Shown here: piece by piece, positions 1 to 11,740 of the stretch
How positions within the stretch are numbered: the stretch's first letter is position 1
How the letters are laid out: every line of letters starts with the position of its first letter
DNA from: Zantedeschia hybrid cultivar
Taxonomy: Eukaryota > Streptophyta > Magnoliopsida > Alismatales > Araceae
Reading direction: 5' to 3'
Length of the DNA: 64,000 nt
Assembly (NCBI GenBank): GCA_030544215.1
Contig: JARZZO010000016.1
Coordinates: 35,672,001 to 35,736,000, forward strand
The notes under the pieces: model-generated
The model's input: the letters and a program-made list of their open reading frames with translations, nothing else
Told to the model about the DNA's origin: nothing
Databases searched by the model: none
Translations under genes and position numbers: made by a program

Positions 1-330
1 GTGTAATCCAAAACAAAATGTTCAACCTATCCTATCCGAACTTTTACATTTGTCACATAATTTGTGGTTGGGCCCAAGCAGTAACTGCCTCAATTGCAAC
101 AATGACATATCAGGTGAACTTTTTTCGTTGATCTCAACATGCAAAATCAATTACCGCATGTGACTAAAATCTGCCACATAAACCAAAACAGCAGCTAGAA
201 TATGCTAGTTTACAGGGGGGAAGTCCCCCTAAAGGAGGGTTAAAACATAAGGAATCACTACACCATAAAGGTGAGATCAATACAATACCATTGAGCTGCT
301 CAGTAAGACCAATTCCAGCTCAATGGTCAC
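1..330. other. No gene recognised at left edge
   Basis: This stretch lies left of the first LTR remnant. I see no convincing open reading frame, RNA gene or terminal repeat in it. It may be the target DNA into which the chromovirus-like element inserted, or part of another repeat that continues outside the window. Confidence 0.5.
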
Positions 331-465
331 AGAGGGGGGGGAGGGGAATGGTAAAAAAGAACAGTTACTCCTGGGCATGCGAAGCTGTTATTGGATAATT
401 CCAAAGCCCCTGTTTCTATTATTTTGTTGGAATAATCCAGAAGATAACAAATTTTGTTTACTGTT
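331..465 (+). repeat. 5' LTR of the chromovirus-like element, left part
   Basis: The sequence from the short G-run at about 331 through the motif AATAATCCAGAAGA matches the start of the 3' LTR at about 13105-13240, including the stretch around TTTTGTTGGAATAATCC. It stops at ACTGTT (460-465), where the LINE begins, and the LTR resumes at 7101. Confidence 0.75.
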
Positions 466-535
466 GGGCACAGGTCAACAGTTTCAAGTGGGCTCAGGGA
501 GAGAGATGTCAGGAGCCTCTAGGGAGTACAGGAGA

Positions 536-2760
536 TAGGAAGTGGACAGTGGTCTCCGGCAAGCGCAGGAGTGAACCTCACTTCCCTCCTTCCCCTTCCC
601 TCCCATCTCTAGTGGGCAACGACCGTTGCTATTGTTGCCTAGGTAAGGGGCATTAGGCCAAGTCTTGTCAAGAACCTATCTGGTGTTATCGATGTAAAAG
701 AGTTGGGCACAGGAGCTCGGTATGCCAGTATGGATCATTTCACCCTGCTCAGTCGCCACCTTCTCAAGCCTCCATTCCCCCCTCTTCCCTTCCTCCTATT
801 CTCCCAGCCAAGATCCATCCCAATCCCATTGTTGTCCCTTGGTCTTCGGCCGTCACAGACTCTTGTTCTAAACTGGAGAAATCCCTAGTTTTCTCAGTGA
901 AGTCTACAATGTCCACTGTTCCATCCATGTTCCCTCAGCTGTTGCTAAATCCACTGTTCAGAGGTTCCTTCTATCCAAATGGCCATCTTCCTTAGATTGG
1001 TGGATCAAGAAGTTGGAAGATGCTTCCATTCTTGTAGCCTTTCCCTCTCCTTCTTGGAAGGAAGATGCTTCTCATCTCTTAGCAAACTTATTATATCTAT
1101 TTGTCTGTGATCTATCAGCTCTGCCACAGAGCGGCCCATAGTAGTCAATCCCGTCCCGTCCCGGCCTGTCTCTATCAGGACGTCCTATCCGAGTGAGAAA
1201 ATGGGACGGGACAATTTCTGATTTGTCCTAGTACCTGTCCGAATCTATCCCGGCCCGTCTCGACCTGTCTAAGTCTGTCCCGACCCGTCCCAACCAGAAT
1301 TTGTATTTTTACATGAGATTTATCCAACTACTTAAGCTCCTTGTAAACTTATTTTGGAAGTTCATTTGATGAATATACTCATTATAAAACCATAAACCTG
1401 TCCTCCATGCTTCTATTGCATTAATTTTGTATTATTTATATGTTTATATGTTTATTTTTATATTATTTATTGTATACATATGTTTTATATCTGTTGGAAT
1501 ATGCATGAAAAATATTTGGGACGGGACGCCGGAATTGCCTAGGACATAGGGACATCCCATCCCAATAGAAAAACGGGACAGGGATTGGGATGGGATTGAC
1601 AACTATGACAGAGCCTATTGTGGAGGGATGCAAAGTCTGGTGTTGGCTTTTTGGCATCCCACTCCACATTTGGAATGTTGAATCCTTCCCCTCCCTCCCT
1701 TTCGCTATACTGAGAGAAGTGCCAAGGTCTCATGATGGAGTTCTTTTGGAGTATGCTCATGTTCTAATTGAAGTAGACGACCACCACAATATCCCTGATA
1801 AAACATCCTACTGTTGGAGGAACATCGCTTCTGGGTTTGCATTGTCAAGGAATCAACTTCTTCATCCAAGCTAACCTCTCAAGAGTAGACTTGGGCCGAG
1901 GTTGTTGTTGAGTACAAGAAGTACAAGACTATGAAGCTCTCGTGCAGCCCCTGAGGCAACTTCCAGTAGCTGCCGAGTCAACAAGAGCTACTGATGCTAC
2001 TCAACAAGGTAAAGCGGCTCATCCTCAACCAGGTAAAGCGATTCATCCCCAACTTGGGAGCTATCAGTTCATTTCTCACCCAAGTCAATCTCCCAAGAAA
2101 TAGGCAATCCTGCCAAGATCTTCTCATGATAGACAGGCTTTTTCCTGAAGCGTCGGATATTCTTCTAGTCCCAAGAGACCTGCCTCCTCTCCCTACGTAT
2201 GGACCTTGCTCTTTACGAGGCGTCCGCAGTGGGGACGTTCGCTCTAGTTCCCAAGGACATGGTAGGGGAGGTTACTTGCAACTTGAGCCTCAAGGGTCCA
2301 CCGATCAGCTTTGCCGGGTGTGGAAGATAAATAGTTGCAGGGCATTTTGGGACCCGACGACTTACCCGTCTTATTACCCCAACCCGATATCCAACCCATA
2401 TTAGATCTTAACTTAATTGAGTTGAACTGGGCTTCATTCGACCGGCTCGAAAAGGCTTCTTATCGTGGTTATATTATTCCTACTGTTTCATGCCTAGACC
2501 GTCATCTTCTTCCTTCCATTGACGAGTCCATTGTTCCTCTCCTTGAAGCTATACAGGATGTCTATGGAGCACAGGGCAGACCAGCTACTCTATCACTCAG
2601 GATTCTTCATCACCAAGGAAGAAGATTATTATTTCCACATGCTGTCACGATTTTGGTGCATCCTTCTCAATTGCTGATTCTTCCAAGAAGGTACAGCTCT
2701 TCGAGCTTGAGGATGATATCCCTGCGACGAACTTGCCCTTCAACTGTTCGGACCTAGATT
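536..2760 (+). pseudogene. LINE ORF1 (gag-like, double zinc knuckle), broken
   Basis: Plant L1 ORF1 proteins bind the element RNA. Near 606-716 the translation shows two CX2CX4HX4C knuckles in tandem; the first has a stop between its H and its last C, while the second (CYRCKRVGHRSSVC) is intact. At 1608-1690, after a 475-bp insertion, comes text of the DUF4283-like type that follows in plant ORF1 proteins (VWCWLFGIPLHIW). Further pieces run to about 2757 in shifting frames. The reading frame is broken several times and the true start is uncertain, probably close to 536. Confidence 0.65.
1133..1607. mobile_element. hAT-like MITE with (C)GTCCC-rich ends
   Basis: The ends are inverted copies: ATAGTAGTCAATCCC at 1138 and the reverse complement of ATAGTTGTCAATCCC ending at 1606. 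Both are followed inward by repeats of GTCCC/CATCCC. The heptamer ACAGAGC lies directly outside on both sides (1126-1132 and 1608-1614), giving a 7-8 bp duplication. TAG...TGTCAA-type ends and an 8-bp duplication are usual for hAT-derived MITEs. The interior is AT-rich and codes for nothing recognisable. It interrupts LINE ORF1. Confidence 0.65.
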
Positions 2761-3185
2761 CAAAGAACCCCATCGGCTAGTAACGGTCACAATGAACCTT
2801 GCACGGACCATTCTCATCATGTTTTTAGCCCTTCTTTAACAACTTCTCTGATGGAAGATAATACTGAATTACTCCCTATCGTTCCTTCTATCTCATTCGA
2901 CACCTATTATTCACTGTGTATCCAAGATCCCCAAATGGCCTGGTGCTCTTGTCGAGTACATTGGTGATCCGGTTGGTATCTCTTATGAGGGGAAGAGAGA
3001 CTCTGTTAGAAGCTTCTTTAGAAAATCAAGAAGGATCATGAATCTTCACCTTTCTGTAAAGAACAGAGGCAAAGGGAAAGGGTCGAGAATCGGGAAGAGG
3101 AAGCTTCACTTCATTTAGAATAATGTGTCGAGTTAAAAGCTGCTTCCAAAAGGACTAGCACTGAGGATGTTTCTACCCTTTCCCA

Positions 3186-6100
3186 ATGCACCTTCTCTCA
3201 TGGAACGTTAGGGGACTGAATGGTCTTACCAAATCTAGAGCTGTCAGAACTCTTGTGCACCAATACAAGGTTGATCTTCTCTGCATTCAAGAAACCAAAA
3301 TGGAACAATTTCAAGATTCTTTTGTTCATTATATTGGGGGATCAAGCCTACAAAATACGCTCTTTAAAGGTCTTAGTGGTGGTATCCTCTTAATGTGGAA
3401 TGAGCTTATGTTTGACTGTATTGATTCCAAGGTGTTTACTTTCGCCCTCTCTGTAACCTTCATCAACAAGAAAGAAGGCTTTACATGGTCCTTCAAGGGG
3501 ATTTATCGGCCCACTATTACCACTTCCAAACCTATTTTCTTCCAAGATCTAGGATCAATAAATATAACTCCCTCTCATCATTGCTGCATTGCCGGAGATT
3601 TCAGTTCTATCAGATTCCCCCATGACAGACTTAATCATAAGATACAGGATCCAGAGATGGTCCTTTTTGGAGAATGGGTTCGCATGAAAGAGATCATTGA
3701 GCTTTCTACACCTGGGCTACACTTCACTTGGACTAATTTCCAAGACTCTCAGTCTATGTCAAGACTTGATAGGTTCTTTATGAACAATAATTGGCACTCT
3801 AGATAACCTCTTGCCCGGCCCAAAAGCCTCCCTAGACAGGTTTCAGACCACATTCCCATTTTTATGACAAGTTCCATCTCTGCCCAGCACTCCAAAATCT
3901 TTAGATTTGAACTCTGTTAGCTTAGAGATAGTAATTTTCATGAGTTGGTCTGAAAGTGATCAGATGGCTACCTTCTTTGTTCATTATTATGGTTTATTTT
4001 CTAACAAACTCAGGTGGATCAGCAACCAAATGAAAAACATGGTAAAAAACTATCTATGGAAAGGATATTCAAGAGAAAAATTATCTTTTGAGAAGTATTG
4101 AACAGCTTGACTCGAAGAATAAGGATGGTGTCATGGATGCCAATGATAGTAGTGATTGGGTACAACTCAAATCTCAACTTAATGAATGTCTAATCAGAAA
4201 AGAAATCAAATGGAAATAGAGATCCAAGGATCAACATGGTGATAAGAACACAAAGATTTTTCACACTGCAGCTAGTATCAAGAAGAGAATAACATTGAAA
4301 GCATTGAGATTGGTGACACCATCTATTCTTATGAGAATGAAGTGAAGCAAGCTATAACTGATTTTTAGAAAGATCTCTTTGCTGAAGACAATTTTTCTAG
4401 GCCACATTTTGTAGAAAATCACTTCTCAAGATTGTCGGAGGATGAAGCTTCCTGCCTCACTGCTCCATTAAAGAGGAAGAAGTCAAAAATGCAGTCTTTA
4501 GTATGAAGGCTGAAAAATCACCTGGGCCCGATGGTCTTTTACCAAAATTTCTGGGGGACTATCAGAGATGATCTTATGACGGCTATCAATGACCTTCATC
4601 TAATCCTCAAGGAATTTGCCACCTCAATGCTACTCATGTGGTTCTTATCTAAAGAAAGACAATGCTCAAAATATTACCAATTTCAGACCTATAAGTCATC
4701 GAAAAGCTTATTGATCATAACCAATCCGCATTTATACCCGGCAGAAACATTCTAGACAACTTCATGGCAGCCCATGAATCCATCTATTACCTAAAGTCTC
4801 ACAAAAAGGAATTCTTGGTTTTCAAGTTTAATTTTGAAAAGGCATTTGATAGGGTCAATTGGAATGATCTTCTCCATGTTATGAGTCTTAAGGGCTTCAA
4901 TGATAAACGGATCAACTGAATCAGATGTTGCCGCTAGATTCTCCATTCTTATTAGTGGTTGAACCATGCAGTCTTTTTGGCAGCTCTAGAGGCCTAAGAC
5001 AGAGAGATCCTCTATCTCCTTTACTCTTCATTCTTGTTGGGCAAGTCTTTAGCAATTTATGGAACAAAGCTTCGTATTCTAGAATTACCAAAAGTGTCTA
5101 TATAGGTAAAAATAATACGCTTGCATCCCATCTCCAGTTCGCGGATGATACTTTAATTTTCTCTCTTATGGACATTCATTGCATCAGGCACATCAAAATT
5201 CTCATGATTATTGAAGATATCTCTGGCCTTAAGATCAACTTCAGCAAGAGTGAGTTGAAAGGATTCTGTAATGATGTTGACCTCACATCGCCAGCAGAAC
5301 TTATTCTTTCCTGCCCTTGGGGCTCCTTTCCCATCAAATACCTACGCTTACCACTCTTAGATGCTTGATGGCAGTATCGGTATCGGAGGGTACTGACACC
5401 GATACGTACCGGTATCAGTATCGGCTGTATCGGCTAGTATCGGTCGGTACCGGGTCCATTTTGGCCTAGTACTGGGCCAGTATCGGCCGGTATCGGTCCA
5501 CTCAATATAGTATCGGTCCCCACCGACATCGATACGTATCGGTATCGGCCGATACTGCCAACCATAGAAGAGGGTTTAGGGCTTCAGTTAGCCAATTGGA
5601 ATCCCATTAGTAAAAAGTTTGACTTCAGACTTAATGGCTGGAAGTCCACCCTTTTATCTGATGGTGGTAGGTAGATTCTATTAACATATGTCCTCTCCTC
5701 ATTGGCCATCTATTATCTTTCCATTTTTAAACTTCCAAAAGCTATTGAAAAGAGAAATGAATCTGTGAGAAGACTATTTTTCAGGAAAGGTAAAGCCTCT
5801 GATTAGAGAATCTTCAATCCCATTAGCTGGGTCAAGGTCTGTCATCCTAAGTGTGAAGGTGGTGTTGGACTCACACATGTTGCTTCTTTCAACATTGCTC
5901 TACTTTCTAAATGGCTTTGAGGGCATGACTCATTATGAAAATCTATAGTAAGATCCAAATATTTTAATTTTTCAAACTCTTGGGAGCTGCCTTTATCTAA
6001 TAAAAGTGGACTATCCTCAATTTGGAGAGCCATTTTAGACTGCCAGGATATTGTCAAGGCTGGGACTTCTACGATACTGGATAATGGAAAGCACTTCAAA

Positions 6101-6960
6101 TTCTGAATTGGTACTTGGGCTCTTGATTCTCCACTTGCTGATTTGTCCCCAGGATTTTCTCTCTTTCCACAAACAAAGAGGCTACAGTTTATTCTGCTCT
6201 TGCAGATGGTACTACTTACTATTGGGATCTTCAGTTGAGAAGGAACTTCAATGAGGAACTACTGGAATATCTTCATTTAATCAGCACCTTGCATTTTACT
6301 AATCTCAATATTCATGAGGAGCATAAGAGGATTTGGATCTGGAGCCTTAAAGGACAATTCTCAGTCAAGTCTGTCACCAACAAGCTTACCTACAGGGGTA
6401 TCAATGTCCCTTTGGCTAATTCCATCTGGTTGAAGATCTAGCCATCCAAAATTAAAATCTTCATGTGGAAACTTATCCAAGATAGGCTTGCTACAGTGAC
6501 TCGGGTTAAGAAATTCAAAACTGACACCAAAGATAGTTGTCTTTTCTGTGGGTCCTTCAGAGAAACTTCTGAACATTTGTTTATCCAGTGTGGTATCATC
6601 TCTAAAGTGTGGACCATTTTATTCCTATCTCTTGGACCTTCTTGACAACAACCCCAGTCTGTCCAGCAGCTGATTGGCTCTTGGAAGGACTGTTTTTCTT
6701 TGGAGGATCACAAGGATACCTGGTCAATGTTATTAGGAGCTGTCCTTTGGGCTAACTGGAAAGACCGCAATGCTAGATGCTTCAAGCATGAATTTTCACC
6801 ACCTTTTAGCATTATTAATCACTCTCTCAATTTGATCAAGAACTGAAGAATTGCTGCCTGCCTTAAGCCTGATCTGGATTCCACTCCTCAACTCTCCATT
6901 AAAGTGGAAAGATTTTCTTTTTTAATTTTTTGTGGATCCTATTCAGTCCTGTTTAGCTGG
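3186..6960 (+). pseudogene. LINE ORF2: endonuclease, reverse transcriptase, zf-RVT; broken
   Basis: ORF2 supplies the nicking endonuclease and the reverse transcriptase for target-primed insertion. The start MHLLSWNVRGLNG at 3186 is the typical N-terminus of a plant L1 APE-like endonuclease. QETKM follows, and the late catalytic SDHIP motif appears near 3840 beyond a stop at 3804-3806. Reverse transcriptase motifs include SPGPDGL (about 4520), an FEKAFDRVNW-like box (about 4840), GLRQRDPLSPLLF (4992) and the catalytic FADDTLIF (about 5143-5166). The C-terminal zinc-binding domain with WKLIQDRLAT and CLFCG...EHLFIQC is at about 6463-6645. Multiple stops and frameshifts, and a palindromic insertion at 5369-5560, make it a pseudogene. 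Confidence 0.85.
5369..5560. mobile_element. Palindromic GTATCGG-rich insertion (MITE-like)
   Basis: The ends are exact inverted copies of TGGCAGTATCGG (5369-5380 and 5549-5560). The interior consists of many copies of GGTATCGG and its complement, so the whole 192 bp can fold on itself. LINE ORF2 text reads on both sides (YLRLPLLDA to the left, LGLQLANWNPISKKFDFRL to the right), so this is foreign to the LINE. No clean target duplication was found, so the class is open. Confidence 0.55.
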
Positions 6961-7100
6961 GGATCTTTCCTTTGATCTTTGTTCTGGACCCTTTCTAGGT
7001 TTTTATTGGCTACCTTCTCTGTAGGTGTAGCCTTTACTTTGTAATATCTCCCCTGCTTTTATTAATATATATTTGTGGTCACCTTCCAAAAAAAACTGTT

Positions 7101-7442
7101 AAAGAGTCCCCTTGCTATTGACAAAGGGATGATTCACAAATTCTTCTTGTGGCACAACCCCCAGTAGAGAATGGATGTAAAATTCTATAAAATTGAATAA
7201 ATAGAGCCCAATGAATGTGATTGGCTTGTGTGTAAAATTTCCTGTTCTTCTGTTCTTTCCCAATTCTTTCTCTTCTCTTCTGCTCTCCAACTCTTTCTCT
7301 TTGTGTTCTCTACTGGGCTGCAATCCCCAAATCCATATCCGCTAGGTGTTTGAACCAATTCCACGGCGTCAATCAAACCTCAGAGCTCCTTTGCAAGACC
7401 TCTCCTGCAGGGATTGGATCAAGAACCCAGGAAGGTCTCTCA
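7101..7442 (+). repeat. 5' LTR of the chromovirus-like element, right part
   Basis: The sequence resumes the LTR after the LINE and matches 13243-13561 in order: the CCTTGCTATTGACAAAGG box, the CAGTAGAGAATGGATGT box, a CT-rich leader and the CCCCAAATCCAYATCC box. The probable end is CTCTCA at 7442. It is followed by TGGTGACTAG, which may be the primer-binding site. Confidence 0.7.
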
Positions 7443-8619
7443 CAAAGTGGTGACTAGCCCTCCTCCGAGCACCCCTTCTTTGTCCTCTACGACAATGGTG
7501 TCAGATGATATGAAATCATTTAGGAATATGCTCAAAGTGTTCCAGATTTCACTGCAGCACCAGGTTAGATCGATCTAGCAAGATGTTAGTTTTTGTGGTG
7601 AAAAAGTGTATCAACCCTTGACTCTCTTGTTAATAATCAAGATTCTAGTTTGGCTACAGCAGAAATTTCATATTCTCCTATTTCTTTTAGCCCTTAATCA
7701 TCTACATTTCCTCCTTTTTATGGATCCTCTTATCCAGTGGAGTGAAGGTATAAAAGCAAATCGGTATTTGATTTTCCTATCTCAAAACACTAGAAGGGCA
7801 TAACTCACCACTGTTTCCTACTATCTGAATGGGGAAGCCCTACCATTGTAATGGTGCTTCACCAGTACAAAGGTCATATGGTCAGAATTTCTTGACGGAT
7901 TGGAATCTCAATTTGGGCAAGTTTCTTACTTACAGTCCCATGGATTACTAAGTAAATTAGAACAAACAGGGTCAGTTTTGGATTATCAACAACAATTTGC
8001 TCATTGGTGTAATCAGATCTCTGGAGTTCCAAAAGACCATTTTTTGGGTACCTTTTTAAGTGGATTCTATAATGAGGTTTCCTGTGAGGTTCAATCATTC
8101 ATGCCTCGAACACACACATAGAGGAAACCTCATTTTCCTTCTCCTCAGAAGCCACCCTTACTGCCCACACCATCAAAAAATGCCTTTCCTCAAGTCAAGA
8201 AAATGACCAACCAGCAGCTTCAAGAATAGCCGCACGTGCAGTCATGTTTAATGTGGTGTTTGGGCCTATCCATCAATAAAGCTTACTACCCACCATTACC
8301 CCTACCCTATTTTTCTTTTGTAGAGCCAAGGGGCTCTACTAAAATTGCGATGAAAATGGCATCGAGGTCATACTTGCAAAAATAAAAAATTGCTACTGCT
8401 TCAATTAATTCTAGACGAAGATGAGCCCCAATCCTTTAGTGAGGAAGCTACTGATGACAAAGAAAATTCACCTGTCCAAACAATATTATTTCATCCATTT
8501 CTTCGCAAGCTATAAACAACTTAGGTTCTCCAGGAACCATGCATGTTCTACGCATCATCGGTGGATTTCAGGTTATTGTTCTCATTGATAATGGCAGCAC
8601 ACAATTCCCTAGACCCTTC

Positions 8620-9215
8620 TGTTGAAGTTATTGGGCCATCCAACTCAAAACCTTAAGGCATTGAGTGAAGTAGGCACTATGTATATTAAGTATTATTGTT
8701 TTTTTATCCCTTTTCCGATGTGGGACTATTCTAACACGCCCCGTCACGCGTAGACCGATTTTAATTTCTGTCACGTAGACCATAAAGACAGGACGCACAG
8801 CCCGGATCATAACCATGGGTTCTGATACCATGTTGAAGTTATTAGGTCATCCAACTCAAAACCCTAAGCGCCACTTTGATTGGAGAATAGGAGAAGAATA
8901 AGGGCGAATAAGGGGAGAATAAGCTAAATTTTGCTTTGACAAGCGGAATGGCTTATACCAGTGCAGAATAGCGTATTCGGGAATAAGGAGAATAAACCAT
9001 CCCACCCTAGACCCAAGAATTGCGTATTCTTCTTATTCCTTTAGCGGGCCCCACAAAACTATCAAACTGAAACACCTCTTATTCTAGTATACGCTATTCT
9101 GTCAATGGGCCCCACGTAATAACTTATTCTGCAAACAAAGTGGGGCTAAGGCATTGAGCAGAGTATATTAAGTATTATTTTTTTGTCCCTTTTCCGATGT
9201 GGGACTATTCTAACA
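8620..9215 (-). mobile_element. TRIM (short LTR element), minus orientation
   Basis: Two copies of an about 117-bp LTR (8620-8736 and 8831-9215, the second enlarged by a MITE) begin TGTTGAAGTTATT and end GACTATTCTAACA. They flank an internal part of only about 95 bp. Next to the second copy lies GGTTCTGATACCATG (8818-8832). Its complement contains TGGTATCAGA, the usual initiator-methionine primer-binding site, which puts the element on the minus strand. CCTTC borders it on both sides (8615-8619 and 9216-9220). It encodes no protein, so it would need enzymes from another element. Confidence 0.8.
8868..9146. mobile_element. Tourist-like (PIF/Harbinger) MITE inside the TRIM LTR
   Basis: The terminal inverted repeats start GCGCCACTTTG on the left and GCCCCACTTTG on the right (complement). 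The element is bordered by TAA on both sides (8865-8867 and 9147-9149), the 3-bp duplication expected for PIF/Harbinger. The TRIM LTR at 8620-8736 lacks the insert and shows the empty site. The 279-bp interior has repeated AGAATA/TATTCT blocks and no coding sequence. Confidence 0.75.
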
Positions 9216-9296
9216 CCTTCCATTGTCAAAAAGTTACACCTGCCAATTACCACCAAACATACATGGCCAACAAAGATAGCTACTGGTGTACAACCC

Positions 9297-10041
9297 ATTG
9301 TTTTCAAGGCATCACCAAGGCGACGCCTAGGCGATAAGGTGTTCCATGTTGCTCAAGGCAGCCTGGCGCTTAGGCAAGCAGCCCATTAAGGTGCTCACCT
9401 AGGCCAGCCACCTAAGGGCGCCTAGCCCGCCTAAGGCCCACCCAGCCTGCTTTGTTTTGTAAACAGCCCGCCTTCTTTTAGGTCCGCTTTAGCTATTATT
9501 AAAAGGTTGATGGATAGGTCTATAAAACTCCCCATTATGTATGTCAAAATAACGAAATGACGACCAAACTTTCCACTCAGTTCCCACTTTCGATGGGATT
9601 CTTCTGCTAGTGCATACATGTTTCCTCTCTCTCCTACGATCATTGGAACGAATGGAATCTTAGATATATCTTATATTTTCTTTACATATCATGATCATCT
9701 AACTAGTGGATTTCATATCTTTCATCTTGATTGATAGGTACACCCAAATTCTCATCGGTTTTTTCCTTATTAATTTGCTAATGTTTCTTAAGATTTGTTG
9801 TTTGTTATATTTTTCCTTCTACATTATAGGCGTATGCTGAATGTTATGAATGCCATTGATAGTATACCCTTATATATAGATAAAAATAAAATTTAATATG
9901 GTGAAAAATGTAGATAGGAGTCCTCTTGAAACGTACTAGGTTATATAAAACTAGGCTTCACCTAGGTGGCTCGCCTTGTTGCCTAAGCAGTAAGGCGATA
10001 GGCCACCGGGTTGGTCACCTTCGCCACCTTGACCACATTGA
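9297..10041. mobile_element. hAT-like non-autonomous insertion, 745 bp
   Basis: TACAACCC precedes it (9289-9296) and TACAACCG follows it (10042-10049), an 8-bp duplication with one change. The ends are imperfect inverted repeats containing TCAAGG, followed by blocks of GGCGACGCCTAGGCG type that recur inverted near 9990-10010. The protease text reads across the site if the insert is removed. The centre is AT-rich and non-coding. Confidence 0.6.
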
Positions 10042-10240
10042 TACAACCGTGCTATGAGGGTGTTTGTCCAAATGTCCACTGGCAGCTACCAGGCTTATCT
10101 TCGCAATTAGATCTTCTTGTCTTACCGTTGGGAGGAGTTGATGGTGTTTTGGGTGCTACTTGGCTCAAACATCATGGTGATATAGTGTTGAATATTTCTG
10201 ATATTTCTATGAAATTATCTCATGATCGTCGTGAATACTG

Positions 10241-11740
10241 ATTCAAAGTTCTTTCAAATGACAACTATAGCCGGTTTCTTGAAAGACACTAGAGAAAAAA
10301 GTGCCAAATCATTGTTCACAATCCAACTCTGCATAACTGTACAGAACTCATTGATACCCACACCTTGGTTTCTTCTCCTAAATTAGCAAAACTACTTTTA
10401 ACAATATGCATCCATTTTGAAGAACCAAAAGGTCTGCCTTCAGCTAGATCATATGATCATTGTATTCCATGTGTTGATGAGAAAAAGGCCACATCCAATT
10501 CCAAGCCACCGACATTCTCCATTTCAGAAGGATATCGTAGAAAAGCAAGTTAAGGAGCTGTTAGAAAACTCATTGCTACAGCCAAGTCATAGTCCCTTTC
10601 CATCTCCAATCCTCCTTGTACAAAAACAAGATGGCTCTTGGATAATGTGCTTTGGCTATAAAGCCTTGAACCAACAGACAATCAAGGACAAGTATACAAT
10701 CCCCCTAGTCGATGATTTTCTAGATGATCTCTATGCTTCTAAATATTTCTCCAAACTAGACCTTCATCCTGGATTATCACCAATCAGAATGAATACCAAA
10801 GTCGTACATAAAACTGCTTTTAGAACTCACAAAGGCATTACGAAGCCTAAGTTATGCCTTTCGGCCCATCCAATGCTCCTTTTACCTTCCAATGCCTTAT
10901 GAACGACATCTTCAAACCATTTCTTTGATGCTTGGTCCTTGTTTTTCTTCTCTATGATATCCTAGTTTACAGCAAAACCTGGTCCACCCACTTCTTCAGT
11001 TGGACAAGGTTCTATCACCTTTACAATCCAACCATCTTTTTGCAAAAATGTCCAAATGTCAACTTGGAGTAACCAAAATTGAATATCTAGGCCACATGAT
11101 ATCTAACAATGGTGTGGCCACTGGCCATGGAGGATTCAAAAATCAAATCAATTCTTGATCGGCCAACACTCCAAAATCCTTAAAAGCATTATGAGGGTTT
11201 TTTAGATTAACTGGATACTACATGAAATTTGTCAAGAATTATGCCAAATCACAATTCACTTGACTCATTTGCTTTAAGAAAGATAGCTTCCAGTGGGATA
11301 GTCAAGCAGATGAAGCTTTTAACTTGCTTAAGAATGTTATGGTCTCAGCCCGTATTTTAGCATTATCAAAAGTTTCAAATACTTTTGTGATTGAATGTGA
11401 CGCAAGAGGCACTCGAATGGGAGCTATGTTAATGCAGTAGGGTAAATGCATTGCTTTACCTTAGCAAGGCATTCACACATAAACAAAAAGGCTCTATCAG
11501 CTTACGATGAAAAAATGGTAAGCCATTTTGTTTGCAGTCCACAAATGAAAGTCATACCTCATTGGGAGAAAATTCTGTTACTTGCATCGACCACCAAAGC
11601 TTCCGCTATTTGTTACAACAACAAATCCGTACTCTTGCACATATTGATGGTTAGTTAAACTGCTGGGTTTTGATTTTCAGTTAGAGTGTAAGGCCGAAGG
11701 TCATAACAAAGCTGCTGATGCCCCTGTTGCATATGCATGA
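10241..11740 (+). pseudogene. Reverse transcriptase and RNase H of the chromovirus-like element
   Basis: The segment 10417-10902 contains SPILLVQKQDGSW, ALNQQTIKDKY and YFSKLDLHPG, typical of gypsy reverse transcriptase. The catalytic YXDD box is degraded: near 10953-10973 it reads YDILVYS and has lost one aspartate. EYLGHMISN follows at about 11080. RNase H text (ADEAFNLLK, FVIECDARGT) lies at 11310-11425. Stops and frame changes are spread throughout, so the enzyme is dead. Confidence 0.75.

Larger units (their letters stand above)
466..7094 (+). mobile_element. L1-type LINE inserted in an LTR
   Basis: This is a non-LTR retrotransposon of about 6.6 kb. The order is ORF1 with two zinc knuckles, then ORF2 with endonuclease, reverse transcriptase and a zinc-binding C-terminal domain, then a 3' tail ending in a short A-run (7088-7094). 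The hexamer ACTGTT precedes it (460-465) and follows the A-run (7095-7100), as a target-site duplication should. The surrounding LTR reads continuously across that site when compared with the 3' LTR near 13230. Both ORFs are broken, so the copy is dead. Two short inverted-repeat insertions (1133-1607 and 5369-5560) sit inside it. Confidence 0.85.
7495..10240 (+). pseudogene. gag-protease region of the chromovirus-like element
   Basis: The gag begins at ATG 7495. A better preserved retrotransposon gag segment at 7874-8121 reads KLEQTGSVLDYQQQFAHW and later FLGTFLSGF. The protease active site appears as VLIDNGST at about 8578-8603. Protease text continues as IVKKLHLPIT after the TRIM (9215) and as GVCPNVHWQLPG and LDLLVLPLGGVDGVLGATWL after the hAT-like insertion (10050-10240). 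Stops and frameshifts are frequent. The joins across both insertions are clean, which confirms that the TRIM and the hAT-like element arrived later. Confidence 0.75.

Noticed and set aside
5369..5560. hAT assignment for the GTATCGG element
   Set aside because: No 8-bp duplication could be found at either plausible border.
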